64,000 nucleotides of DNA from Hemerocallis citrina. Its lineage: Eukaryota; Streptophyta; Magnoliopsida; Asparagales; Asphodelaceae. Shown here one piece after another: positions 31,487-41,744 of this stretch; the stretch's first letter is position 1; each line of letters begins with the position of its first letter. The position numbers were made by a program, and so were the translations under genes. The stretch is taken from contig CM030366.1 of NCBI GenBank assembly GCA_017893485.1, forward strand, positions 53,338,568-53,402,567, in the 5' to 3' direction. The notes beneath the pieces were generated by a model that saw only the letters and a list, made by a program, of their open reading frames with translations, did not search any database and had not been told where the DNA came from.

Positions 31487-33519
31487 GAGAACTCTATCTT
31501 AATGGAATGAAAGCTGTTGTATTGTTCGATACTGGATCCTCTCATACTTTTGTGTCTCCTAAATTTGATAAAGTGTTGGGAGTTGAACCGAAGATTTTTC
31601 CCGGCAAGATCTTAGCAGTAGCTACTCCGTCAGGGGAAACTTTAACCACTGATCAGTATTATGTTGATTGCGAGATTGTAATTGGAGATCGAATCTTTGG
31701 CATTGATCTGATCGAGCTGACTATCTTAGGAGTCGATGTTATCATTGGCATTGATTGGATATCGGTGTACAGTGCAAGCATCGAGTGTAAGACCAAGACG
31801 GTGACAGTGAAGGCTCCAGGTGGACCTGAAGTCACTTTCCAAGGGAAGCAGAAGTGTTCTAAGCTGGTGGCAACTATCCGCAAGGAAGAGACTCCTGTGG
31901 AATTGCAAGGGATTCCTGTGGTTCGGGACTATCCAACTGTGTTCTTGGAAGATTTTCCTGGGTTACCTCCACATCGTGATGTAGAGTTCAGCATCACTGT
32001 TCAACCGGGAAGTGCACCCATTTCTAAGGCACCGTATAGAATGGCTCAAGTGGAACAGGATGAGGTGAAACGGCAGATTGAGGAACTGTTGGAGAAAGGC
32101 TTTATTCAACCTAGTGCGTCCCCTTGGGGAGCACCAGTGCTTTTGGTAAAGAAGAAGGATGGATCGATGAGAATGTGCATCGATTACCGAGAGCTGAATA
32201 AGGTCACTGTTCAGAATAAGTATCCAATTCCTCGAATTGATGATTTGTTCGATCGTCTACAAGGAGCAGCTGTATTCTCCAAAATAGATCTTCGATCAGG
32301 ATATCACCAGGTTCGAGTGAAAGCTGAAGATGTGCATAAAACTGCATTTAGAACTCGACATGGGCATTACGAATTCTTAGTTATGCCATTCGGAGTGACG
32401 AATGCACCCGCAATCTTCATGGATTTGATGAACAGAGTTCTGAGGCCGTTTATTGATTCTTTCGTCGTGGTGTTTATCGACGATATTCTCGTGTACTCCA
32501 AGTCAGAGGCGAAGCACACCGAGCATCTAGCAGCAGTTTTGCAGAAGTTGGAAGAGCAGAAGTTGTATGCCAAGTTATCCAAGTGTGATTTCTGGAAATC
32601 TGAAGTGGCATTCCTAGGTCACATCCTTTCTAAGGAGGGAGTGGCAACTGACCCTCAGAAGATAGAGGCAGTGAGAGATTGGGCTAGGCCTACTACAGTG
32701 AAGGAAGTCAGAAGTTTTCTTGGGATGACTGGATACTACCGGAGATTCATTCAAGGTTATGCTCAGATAGCTGTACCGCTTACTGGACTGACCAAGAAGA
32801 ATGTGAGCTTCAAGTGGACTAAGCAATGTGAGGCGAGCTTTCAGGAGTTGAAAGATAGACTGACTACTGCACCTATTTTGGCTCTTCCTAGAGCAGGTGT
32901 TGAGTATGATGTCTATAGCGATGCTTCACATCGTGGGCTTGGTTGTGTCCTAATGCAAGAAGGAAGAGTAATCGATTATGGGTCTAGGCAACTACGACCA
33001 CATGAAAAGAATTACCCGACTCATGATCTGGAGTTGGCTGCGATTATCTTTGCCCTGAAGCAATGGAGGCACTATGTGTACGGTGAGAAGTTGAACATGT
33101 ACACGGACCACAAGAGCTTGAAGTATATATATCAGCAGAGGGATCTGAATCTGAGGCAGCGGAGATGGTTGGAAGTGCTCGAGGACATGCGACCTGAGAT
33201 CAAGTATCATCCTGGAAAGGCTAATGTTGTTGCTGATGCACTTAGTCGCAAGAGCAGTTTGGCCAGTTTGATTACAACTCAGAGGCATCTGATTGAGGAG
33301 CTGGACCGAGCAGGTATTGAAGTTGTCTTGCAAGGATTGGGAGCATCTTTGGCTCAGTTAAGGCTTCAGCCTACACTGAATGCAAGGATCATTGCAAGTC
33401 AAGAGGTTGATGCTGATATCTTGGAGATGAAGGAGCAGGTTGGTGCTGGCAGGTTGCCCGGATTTCAAACCAGGGACGGAGTGCTGTGGTTCGGAGATAG
33501 ACTGTGTGTTCCAAATTAG
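31487..33519 (+). pseudogene. pol: Tekay-A protease, reverse transcriptase and RNase H
   Basis: Open from the putative splice acceptor to TAG 33517-33519. Protease active site [11 protein letters not shown] has DTG at 31528-31536. Reverse transcriptase: [35 protein letters not shown] and the catalytic FIDDILVYS at 32473-32490. RNase [11 protein letters not shown] with the first Asp at 32920, then [18 protein letters not shown] and [15 protein letters not shown]. The residues needed for catalysis look intact. The TAG at 33517 replaces the CAG seen in the Tekay-B copy (VPDQSN versus VPN-stop-T), so integrase is cut off. Sequence is typical of the Tekay/Del clade. Confidence 0.95.
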
Positions 33520-34800
33520 ACGGACTTGAAAGAGAGTATTCTTCAGGAGGCGCATGCTACTCTTCTGTCTGTACATCCTGGGAGTACTAAGATGTACAAA
33601 GACATCAAACAGCATTTCTGGTGGTCAGGTTTGAAGCGGGATGTGGCTGAATTTGTTGCGAAGTGTGAGGTTTGTCAGCAAGTCAAAGCCGAAAATCAGA
33701 GACCCGGAGGTCTATTACAGCCGTTACCTATTCCGGAGTGGAAGTGGGATAACATCAGTATGGATTTCATCACGGGGTTGCCTAAGAGTTCTATGGGCAA
33801 TGATGCGATTTGGGTTATAGTCGATCGACTGACCAAGTCCGCTAACTTTTTAGCGATAAAACTCACTGCTTCGATGGACAAGTTGGCTGAGTTGTATGTT
33901 GGTGAGATTGTCCGACTTCGTGGTGTTCCGTCAACTATTGTGTCTGATCGAGATGCGCGGTTTACTTCGCATTTCTGGGGGAGTCTTCAGACAGCTTTGG
34001 GTACCAAGGCAGATTTCAGCACTGCTTTTCATCTGCAAACCGATGGGCAGACCGAGAGAGTCAACCGTATTCTTGAGGATATGCTTCGGTGTTGTATGCT
34101 AGACTTTGGAGGCAGTTGGGAAAGGCATTTACCTTTGGTAGAGTTTGCCGACAACAACAATTTTCAGGCTAGCATCGGGATGGCGTCGTACGAAGCTTTG
34201 TATGGTAGGAAGTGCAGGACTCCTGTTTGTTGGTATGAAGTTGGGGAGCGTCAGTCGTTTGGTCCTGAGCTTGTGCAGCAAACTTCTGAGAAGATTGTTC
34301 TGATCAGGAAGAGGTTGGTAGAAGCTCAGAGCAGGCAGAAAAGCTATGCAGACAACCGGAGAAGGGACCTTGAGTTTGAGGTTGGTGACTTTGTCTTTCT
34401 GAAGATATCGCCCAGTAAAGGTGTGGTCCGATTTGGCAAAGGCGGGAAGCTAGCCCCGAGGTTTATAGGCCCGTACAAGATATTGAAAAGGATCGGGAAA
34501 ACTGCTTACCGGCTTGAATTACCGGAAGAGTTATCTCAGGTGCACAATGTCTTTCATGTGTCTATGCTGAGAGGTTATATTCCAGACCCGAGTCATCATC
34601 TGCCTGAAGTGCCGGAAGGTTTGCATTTAGACCTGAATTACATCGAGTCTCCTGTCGAGATTGTTGATCGTCGAGAGAAAGTCTTGAGGAATAAGACGAT
34701 ACCGATGGTCAAGGTGGTCTGGAGAAACCACTTGGTTGAAGAGGCTACTTGGGAATCTGAGGAGAAGATATTAAAGGACTATCCTGAGCTTTTTGCTTGA
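33520..34800 (+). CDS. pol: Tekay-A integrase and chromodomain
   Basis: Same frame as the upstream pol. The HHCC zinc finger is at about 33553-33690 (HATLLSVHPG...CEVCQQVK). DDE core: SMDFITGLP, IVSDRDARF and NRILEDML supply the three acidic residues. The C-terminal fold has VGDFVFLKISP and the conserved VHNVFHVSMLRGYIPDP. It ends with a chromodomain (RNKTIPMVKVVWRN, EEATWESEE) and stop TGA. The chromodomain type fits Tekay, which targets heterochromatin. Readable only if the TAG at 33517 is bypassed. Confidence 0.93.
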   Translation, partial: TDLKESILQEAHATLLSVHPGSTKMYKDIKQHFWWSGLKRDVAEFVAKCEVCQQVKAENQRPGGLLQPLPIPEWKWDNISMDFITGLPKSSMGNDAIWVIVDRLTKSANFLAIKLTASMDKLAELYVGEIVRLRGVPSTIVSDRDARFTSHFWGSLQTALGTKADFSTAFHLQTDGQTERVNRILEDMLRCCMLDFGGSWERHLPLVEFADNNNFQASIGMASYEALYGRKCRTPVCWYEVGERQSFGPELVQQTSEKIVLIRKRLVEAQSRQKSYADNRRRDLEFEVGDFVFLKISPSKGVVRFGKGGKLAPRFIGPYKILKRIGKTAYRLELPEELSQVHNVFHVSMLRGYIPDPSHHLPEVPEGLHLDLNYIESPVEIVDRREKVLRNKTIPMVKVVWRNHLVEEATWESEEKILKDYPELFA

Positions 34801-34877
34801 TTGTATTTTTTGTGTGTGTGTTGTATTTTTTTTGTTTTCCTCGTTCTTGACTGTAGTTCCGGGGACGGAACTATTCT

Positions 34878-34887
34878 AAGGAGGGAG
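34878..34887 (+). promoter_or_regulatory. Tekay-A polypurine tract
   Basis: AAGGAGGGAG ends three bases before the 3' LTR. The same word appears inverted at 57818-57830 in the Tekay-B copy. Confidence 0.85.
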
Positions 34888-34890
34888 TGA

Positions 34891-37785
34891 TGTAATACCC
34901 TGATTTTTCAAATATATGAAAGATTATTTATTTTTACATATGGTATGCATGTGTAGTATGTTGACTATTATTTCTCAACATGATGAATAAAGAGTATTGT
35001 TTTCTATAAAGCATTTTCCTAAAGCCCAATGTTAGTTTGCTTATTTTTCTTTTAAAATATTTATTTTGGCCCAATTAATTTAAGCCCATGGTTTAATTCT
35101 TTTATTTTTGCAACTTGTATTGTGTAACACCCTTTTTTTATATAAGACTTGTTATGAGTGTACAAGTTTTATTAGTGTGGCTTGTGCTTACACGTGCACT
35201 CCATGTACACGTGCATAAGCACACACTTCTTGGCCAGATTGTGGAGAAGTGGGATCAAGTCATGGGTAGTTTTGTAGAGTGTGGGTAGTTATTTCAACCT
35301 CCTAGTCCATCCTAGCCCTTGATCCTACAACTCCCTAGTGCATCCTAGCCCTCCATCTCACTCTAATTGGTGTATAAATACCCCCTCTCCTTCATTATTC
35401 CTCTTACACTAAAATCCTATTGCAAGAGAGTATATTGTGAGAGAGTTGTGCGTGCTTTTTCTGTGGAGGCCGAGTAGCACTTCTGGAGTTTCGGCGTGGA
35501 GCAAGGAGCAAGAAATCGTCCATTGCATTAAGGAGTTTCCTGGATTTCGATTACTTTCGTCAATAAGGTGGGTTCAATTTTCTTTATTTCTAACTAGGAA
35601 ATATATGGAATTAAATAATGATGCATGAAAAATGATTAATAAGAGTACACATTTAATTGGAAAATGATCTATTGATTGATTCATGTATGGATGGGAATTT
35701 CATGTGACTCTATTGGTAAATGACATTGTAGAAAGAATTGAAAATGGTCTGTGCAGTCGACTGTCCAGGGGACAAGTCGACTGGTACGAGGCGAATGTTT
35801 TTCATGATTTCTAAATTAGAATCCTTATTAAGACTAAAGATTTATTGTGTATATGTATGCAAATAAAGGGATAGATCGATTGCTAGATCAATATTCTCCA
35901 TGTGGTACACAACCTAGAAAATATGAATGATTGATAATTGAGAAACTGGAAATGACATATACAGTCGACTGAGAATGTTAACAGGCGACTGGCCTATTGA
36001 AACAGAATATGAACAGTTCAAAATTCTATGAAACGATGCATTTTAATATGATGTCTAGAATGGTAAATTGAGATTAGCATTTACCTCTGACAGTAAATGA
36101 TGAGTAAATGAAAGTGCATGCTTAGTAATTTCTTGAGAAGAGAAACATTAGCTATGTGTTATTTACGCTAAATCGAAATGATATTATGATGAGAATTACA
36201 TGCTATGTTGACATGATTTTAATGTGATATGGGTAATGAAGAACAGAAAGATAGATAATTCCTCAAAGTGAAATTTAACCTGTTCAGTCGACCGAATGCT
36301 TGAAGAGTCGACTGTACCGAACATGATAAGTGTATAATTGAACTACACAGTACAGACGACTGATTTGTGGAACAGTCGACTGTTAACTGTATGATATTTT
36401 TAATGTGGAAACTGCGGAACAGCCGACTGACCATGTGCAGCAGTCGACTTTTCCGAGTGTTATTAATGAACTGTATTTGACTGGATAAGTCGACTGGTGG
36501 AGTTCCGAGTCGACTGTCCAGAGTGCTTTTTGGTATGTCTGAAATCGTATGATTTGTTTGTGGTAAAGATTGTGAATCTGGATATTGGTAAACTCTATTG
36601 TTCTTGCATGATTGTACATGAAGTAAATCATTTATTGTGAATTATGAGAATTAAATGTATATGGAAGCTATGACATGAAAAAAAAAAGAAAATCTTTGAG
36701 ATCATGAAGTGAACTCATGAGTTGGAAATGCTCAGATTTTAGAAATTGTGAATTTGAATTGAAATGAAAAGAGTAGCTAAGTCTCCCCCGGCGATTGAAA
36801 GAAATGAAATGAGAATTTGAAATGAAAGACCAAGGTTGGTCATGTGAATAAATGAATAAGTCCGGTTGAGTGGAGAGGCTAACTCTAGAGCTTTGATTTT
36901 TATTCATGATTCTAATAAAAACTAAGGATTTAGCACATAGTGGAGATGTGATGAAAGTAGGAGAAAAACATGAGTGAGAGCCATTGGGTAGCGGCGAGAG
37001 CGTATCCCAGGAATTCCCATGATGAGTCTGGATGAGGATGCGGCTCCAGAGTACCATCCCGGTGGTGACGCTCGTGGGATGTTCGAAGACTACGGGTGGT
37101 GTCATGTCTACGGTGAGAGCTGAATTACCACAGGATGTCTGCATGATGAGTCATGTCAGCGATGGGATTCCCTCCAGAGTGCCTAGGCATGAGTTCGTAG
37201 GTCAGAAGACATCTAGGATACTTACCGTAGTTACAGTAGTAGAGTAAGTCATAACGAGGGGTTGAACCCTATAAAGTTGAAGTACGATTAAGGGCTTGCC
37301 CTCGGACCTATGTAGTATGGGATGCATAGAATCCGAACAAGTGCGCATTAGTGTCATGTAACATAACTAATACATTAAGGATTAAGTGCACAATCACAAC
37401 ACGACATCATTAGGGTATTCCCTTTATTTGGAATGTGACAAGTTTGTGTTTGTTAAATATGGAAAATTGAGTTATACTATTTCCGGCATAGAGAGGATGG
37501 CTGTGTATAATGTTCGTCGGTTGAATAAACTGACGTACCCACAGTCTTATATGCAGGTATGTTAAAGATTAAAGAGGAACAAATGCTTAAGGATTCATTC
37601 AATGTTGATGTATAATTGTTTCATTGTTGTAAATTCTACTTCCGCTGTGCAATGTAAATGTAATATTGATGTAAACTCTGATGTAAAAAGAAAAGTTTAA
37701 ATTCCTTGTAAAGTTGTACTAAAGAAAGTGAAAAGATCCTGTAGAACATCTCGAATTCAGTGTATTTGGGATTCGGGGCGTTACA
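34891..37785 (+). mobile_element. Tekay-A 3' LTR
   Basis: Same length as the 5' LTR. The TATA box is at 35373-35380 and the CAGTCGACTG array at 35754-36520. Most differences from the 5' LTR are transitions. Confidence 0.95.
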
Positions 37786-37790
37786 ATAGA

Positions 37791-38063
37791 CCCAGTCAGA
37801 CGGTGGTTTCCTGGACTATGATTACTTGTGGGGTGAGACGATCCTCAATTAAATCCGGGACTACAATTGGTTTGACAGGTGGATTCCAGGACCATGAATA
37901 GTCGGGCGGATGGGAGGTAGTTCACCATTATATATGTATATACCGGGGCCGGAGCGGCACTTACAGGATCTTCGCACGACGAGGATTTCCATATAGCTTG
38001 ACGGGGGATTCCAGGGCAGGGGTCCGTACTCGTGGGATGTCTAAAACTTGACTCTATTACTGT
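37791..38063 (+). mobile_element. LTR L3, part 3 of 3, end missing
   Basis: Continues L3 after the second ATAGA and shares GTACTCGTGGGATGTCTAAA with the R/U5-like part of other Tekay LTRs (compare 29015 region). It stops without a GGGGTGTTACA end where another LTR starts at 38064. Confidence 0.5.
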
Positions 38064-38259
38064 TGTAACCCCCATTCCCGTAAATACGTATTTTCTGATT
38101 ATTTTCTGTATTTCGATATTTTAAATTCATTATTTGCTAAAATCATTTTGGATTTCAAATTATAGTGTTTTTCTAATCGAAAATTTATTCATTTCAAATA
38201 ATGGTGTGTTTTGATCTTATTTTCTAGATCTTATTGATCAACTATTTGTATTTGAGTCC

Positions 38260-38300
<41 letters not shown>

Positions 38301-38340
38301 TGGGTCATTTTAGTAAATTGTTAAGCCCGGATATTATTTT
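38064..38340 (+). mobile_element. LTR L5 start, interrupted by the Sirevirus
   Basis: TGTAACCCCCATTCCCG start, AT-rich, with a TA tract at about 38267-38296. It is broken at 38340/38341 by the Sirevirus LTR. The tail at 52637-54345 may be the other end of the same LTR. Confidence 0.5.
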
Positions 38341-39735
38341 TGTTGGATCCTGTAGGCGAGGCAACAAACACTAGAGGGGGGGGGGGGGGTGAATAGTGTT
38401 TATTAAATTAAAATTGCGGAATAAATAATTTTTCTTCGGCGCAGTCGACTTAGAAGTGCACCAGTCTACTGAGTTAACCCAATAAGAGATAATTCAAACA
38501 AATCTGTGAAGTCGACTTAAAGCAGAAACAGTCGACTGATTTAAACAATAAACTAACAGAGTACAGGTTTGACCAGTCGACTTATAAAGGAGTCAGTCGA
38601 CTGTCCAGACAAGTTTCACAGTAATAAAACAAACAGAAAAATGTAAATGCAATTTCAAGAGATACAACCACGAGTACACACGATGTATCCTGTTTCGGTC
38701 CTTCCGACCTACATCCAGTCCCCAAGCAACCCACTTGAGATTTCCACTATTCTTGAAAAAAATTTACAAGAATACCCTACGGCGTTCAGACAACAACCTT
38801 GTCTAACCCGTAGTCCTTTCTCTCAACCAGAGAAAGCACCCCACTCTTCCACCAAGAGTGAAACCACTGAGTCTACACCCTAGAGTCTAACTCTCCAACC
38901 GAGAGGAAAAGAAAACAATAAAATGTTTACAATCAACCTATAGCCTTGTATGTGATTTTTGATGTAGTACGTGGCTAAAAGAGGTTGACTTCTATATCCA
39001 GTCCAGAACGAAATCAGATGTTATACTGGATTGAATGTAGAGAACCAAGACTTAGAGATTTGAAAGCTTTGTCTCTTGAAGAATGTAACACTTAGAAAAT
39101 CTCAAAAGAATGCTCGGAAATTGTTAGATCTTTTAATAGTGAATTCTGAACTCTATTTATAGAGTTAGAGTTACTGGACGTTGGGAGGCAGTTATTCCAA
39201 CTATCAACCAACGGATCTAAACAGCTTTGAATTTGAAAAACGATTTTAAAAACAGAAAACGGTCAAATGCACTCGAACAGTCGACTGGGTTGCCATAATG
39301 AGTCGACTGGTCAGAGTTTGAATAAGTTTAGTCAGTTTTGTACTGACAGTCGACTGGTATGAGTATCGGTCGACTGGTACTCAACAGTTAAACTATTTCA
39401 AACTGTTTTGACCTTTTGATGTTTTGAAAAACACACATTTGTAAAAGAGTGAGTGTATGTGTGTGTGACAAGGCTTTACATCATACTAAGACCCAAATAA
39501 AGAAAGATTACATTTGTTTACAAGACATAACAATAAATGACACTTTAAGCATAAATCTTGGCTCGAGTCTTGAGTCTTGAGTGAAGCTTTGCCATTGTCT
39601 TTATCTGGAGCTTTGTGATTATTCATTTGTTCAGCTGTATAGTAATGAAACCTTTGTGTATACAACCTGCAATTATAAAGTATAGCATAGATACATATTG
39701 CAGTGTGTTGTGATCATCAAAATCAAGAATCAACA
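38341..39735 (-). mobile_element. Sirevirus LTR, left (3' LTR of copy A), 1395 bp
   Basis: Minus-strand ends TGTTGATTCTTG and GGATCCAACA. A TATA box (CTATAAATAG on minus) is at 39153-39162 and a G run near 38376-38389. About nine CAGTCGAC-type sites. Confidence 0.9.
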
Positions 39736-40174
39736 TTCTCCCCCTTTTTGATGATGACAACATAATAGCTGATAATAACATAAATAATACAAGCATAGCA
39801 ATGATATGCTCCCCCTATTAAAAGCACAATATGCATACATGAAGATATATCATAAAACCTTAAACAGACTATGTATCAGTCGACTTATAATGTGATCAGT
39901 CGACTTAACAGAAAAAAAGATAAACACAGAAACACAGAAATATCAGTCGACTTAATAGCGAAATAAATTACAGCAAATATAGTGAACATAAGATAACCAG
40001 TAAACACAATAAACACATAGAGGGTATTTCTCCCCCTTTGTCATCAACAAAAAAATAAGAGAACCAATAATGATAAAGGAAATAACAAAGTCTCTTACAG
40101 AAATAAACAAAGTCTTTTGCAAAAACAAAAAAAAAAGTAATAAGGAAAATACATAAATAAATCTAAAAAAGTCA
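39736..40174 (-). promoter_or_regulatory. Copy A 3' noncoding region with repeated polypurine tracts
   Basis: Three purine runs on the minus strand: AAAAAGGGGGAGAA at the LTR edge (39736-39749), AGGGGGAGCA (39808-39817) and AAAGGGGGAGA (40029-40038). Multiple polypurine tracts before the 3' LTR are a Sirevirus trait. Three CAGTCGACTT sites lie among them. Confidence 0.75.
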
Positions 40175-41239
40175 TCAATCTTCATCTTCGGTGTCTTCAT
40201 CAACAGCTTGAGACGGTGGGGGAAATTGAGTAGTAAAGAGATGAGTTAGATTGGTGATTTTAGAGTTAAGAGAGTCAAGACGAGAATCAAGAGTGTCTTG
40301 ATGATCCATTAGATAGTTAACACATTCATAGAGAGTATGTGGATTATCAAAATCAGCACGAGGACGAGAAGAACTGGAAGCAGAAGATCGTCTAGCAGAA
40401 GTTGCTAGAGGAACCTGGGAAGGAGGAGGAGACCTAGGGGAAGTTCTAGGTGGAGGGTCAAGAAGCTTCATACGGGCTAAACTAGCACGATCGAAGAACT
40501 CATAATGTTTAACGACATTGGTCTCCGAGTCGAAATCAATATTATAAGCCATAAAGACACGGGTAAGGAGACCACCAAAAGATAAGAAATGAGTATGAGA
40601 CTGTTGAAGTTTTGAAAAAATGGCACGACCCCAATTGATATTAATTCTTCCAAAAATTGCATAAACTGCTTGTTGCAATTCCATAGAATACTGATCATAA
40701 CTCCCGCTTTTGGGAAGAATGTTATAAGCTAGTATTCGTGCAACTAGTTTTGCCACAGGTGTGATAGATTTACTAGTCATGGGGGGTCCATGATTTGGCA
40801 AATATATTTTGGAAAAAATAGAGGAATCATCTTGAATTATTTCTCCTAAATCAAGTCCCTCGTTATCAATACCCATAATAAGATTAATTCTCTCGGATGT
40901 AAGTTTAATCTTTGTATTTTTGACCGAGGAATAAATAATAATTTCTCCGTCCTCTTTTTGAACAACTTTCATGTTTGTATAAAAGAGATAGATGAGTTGG
41001 GGATAGTAATTAGGTTGATTGACCAAAGAAAGAAACTCATATAGACTACAGTTTTGAAAAATAGGGACAACATTGAACCTATCTAACTCATTGAAATTAA
41101 CAAATCGTCCTGGAAAAATCACCATGGTACAAATAAGATACCATCGTTCCAAAAGATCAGGACTCCTAAGGTATTGAGAATAATCTTGGGATGAAGAACT
41201 AGCATCACCATGAGATCTCTTAGATTTTTTTGGAGCCAT
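40175..41239 (-). CDS. Sirevirus ORF downstream of pol, copy A, 354 aa
   Basis: Start chosen at ATG 41239 (MAPKKSKRSHGDASSSS), 19 codons inside the longest open frame, because of its basic/serine start. The body (RFNVVPIFQNCSLYEFLSLV, LTSERINLIMGI) resembles the family annotated as putative plant transposon protein; the end has a Pro/Ser-rich linker, a short coiled coil (DSRLDSLNSKITNLTHLF) and an acidic tail. It sits where Sireviruses carry an env-like ORF, on the same strand as pol. I see no signal peptide or membrane segment, so env is unlikely. Fully open here; copy B has a frameshift. Confidence 0.75.
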   Translation of the reverse strand: MAPKKSKRSHGDASSSSQDYSQYLRSPDLLERWYLICTMVIFPGRFVNFNELDRFNVVPIFQNCSLYEFLSLVNQPNYYPQLIYLFYTNMKVVQKEDGEIIIYSSVKNTKIKLTSERINLIMGIDNEGLDLGEIIQDDSSIFSKIYLPNHGPPMTSKSITPVAKLVARILAYNILPKSGSYDQYSMELQQAVYAIFGRININWGRAIFSKLQQSHTHFLSFGGLLTRVFMAYNIDFDSETNVVKHYEFFDRASLARMKLLDPPPRTSPRSPPPSQVPLATSARRSSASSSSRPRADFDNPHTLYECVNYLMDHQDTLDSRLDSLNSKITNLTHLFTTQFPPPSQAVDEDTEDED

Positions 41240-41744
41240 TAAGAGAAATGCAAGGAACGAGATTTTACCAACAGGGCAGAGGGAAACAAACAGCAAAATG
41301 AGAGACGAGAATCAGCAGCTCCAAAAAGATTCGGCAGTCGACTCTTCGGGATTGATCTTCTTCTTCTCTCCTTAGGGTTTTAGATTTGGGGTAAAAGTAA
41401 AAAATGGGAGATGGAGGCAGTGGAGAAGGTTTTTAACAGAAGACAGATGGCTGAGATTCAATAGGAAAGAGATCAACGAATCATAGAGAAGTCACGGGTG
41501 AGTAAAGAGATAGACATTTGTCTCAAAATCTGTGTGATGATTCGACGCTGAAGACAGATTAACTCGCGACAGTCGACTTATAGTATAGAACAGTCGACTT
41601 AGTCGAGTAGAAAATAAGTTTTTATATCAACTGATCAGTCGACTTGGAAAAAATTCAGTCGACTGGTCAAAAAAGAAAATAAGTATACAGAAAATACGAG
41701 ACAGTCGACTTAATGAAAACACAGTCGACTTGACAGAAATATTT
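41240..41744 (-). other. Spacer between pol and the downstream ORF, rich in CAGTCGACTT
   Basis: No open frame. It holds seven CAGTCGAC sites (41334, 41570, 41591, 41637, 41656, 41702, 41722), often spaced about 20 bases. Confidence 0.7.

Larger units (their letters stand above)
26778..37785 (+). mobile_element. Full-length Tekay-A chromovirus, 11,008 bp, TSD ATAGA
   Basis: Two 2895-bp LTRs (26778-29672, 34891-37785), ATAGA at 26773-26777 and 37786-37790, primer site at 29676, polypurine tract before 34891. Internal order: ORF1, gag, putative intron, protease, reverse transcriptase, RNase H, integrase, chromodomain. The LTRs differ at roughly 25 positions by hand count (about 0.9 percent), so insertion is recent. 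All gag-pol codons lie in one frame, broken by two TAG stops outside the putative intron. Confidence 0.95.
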
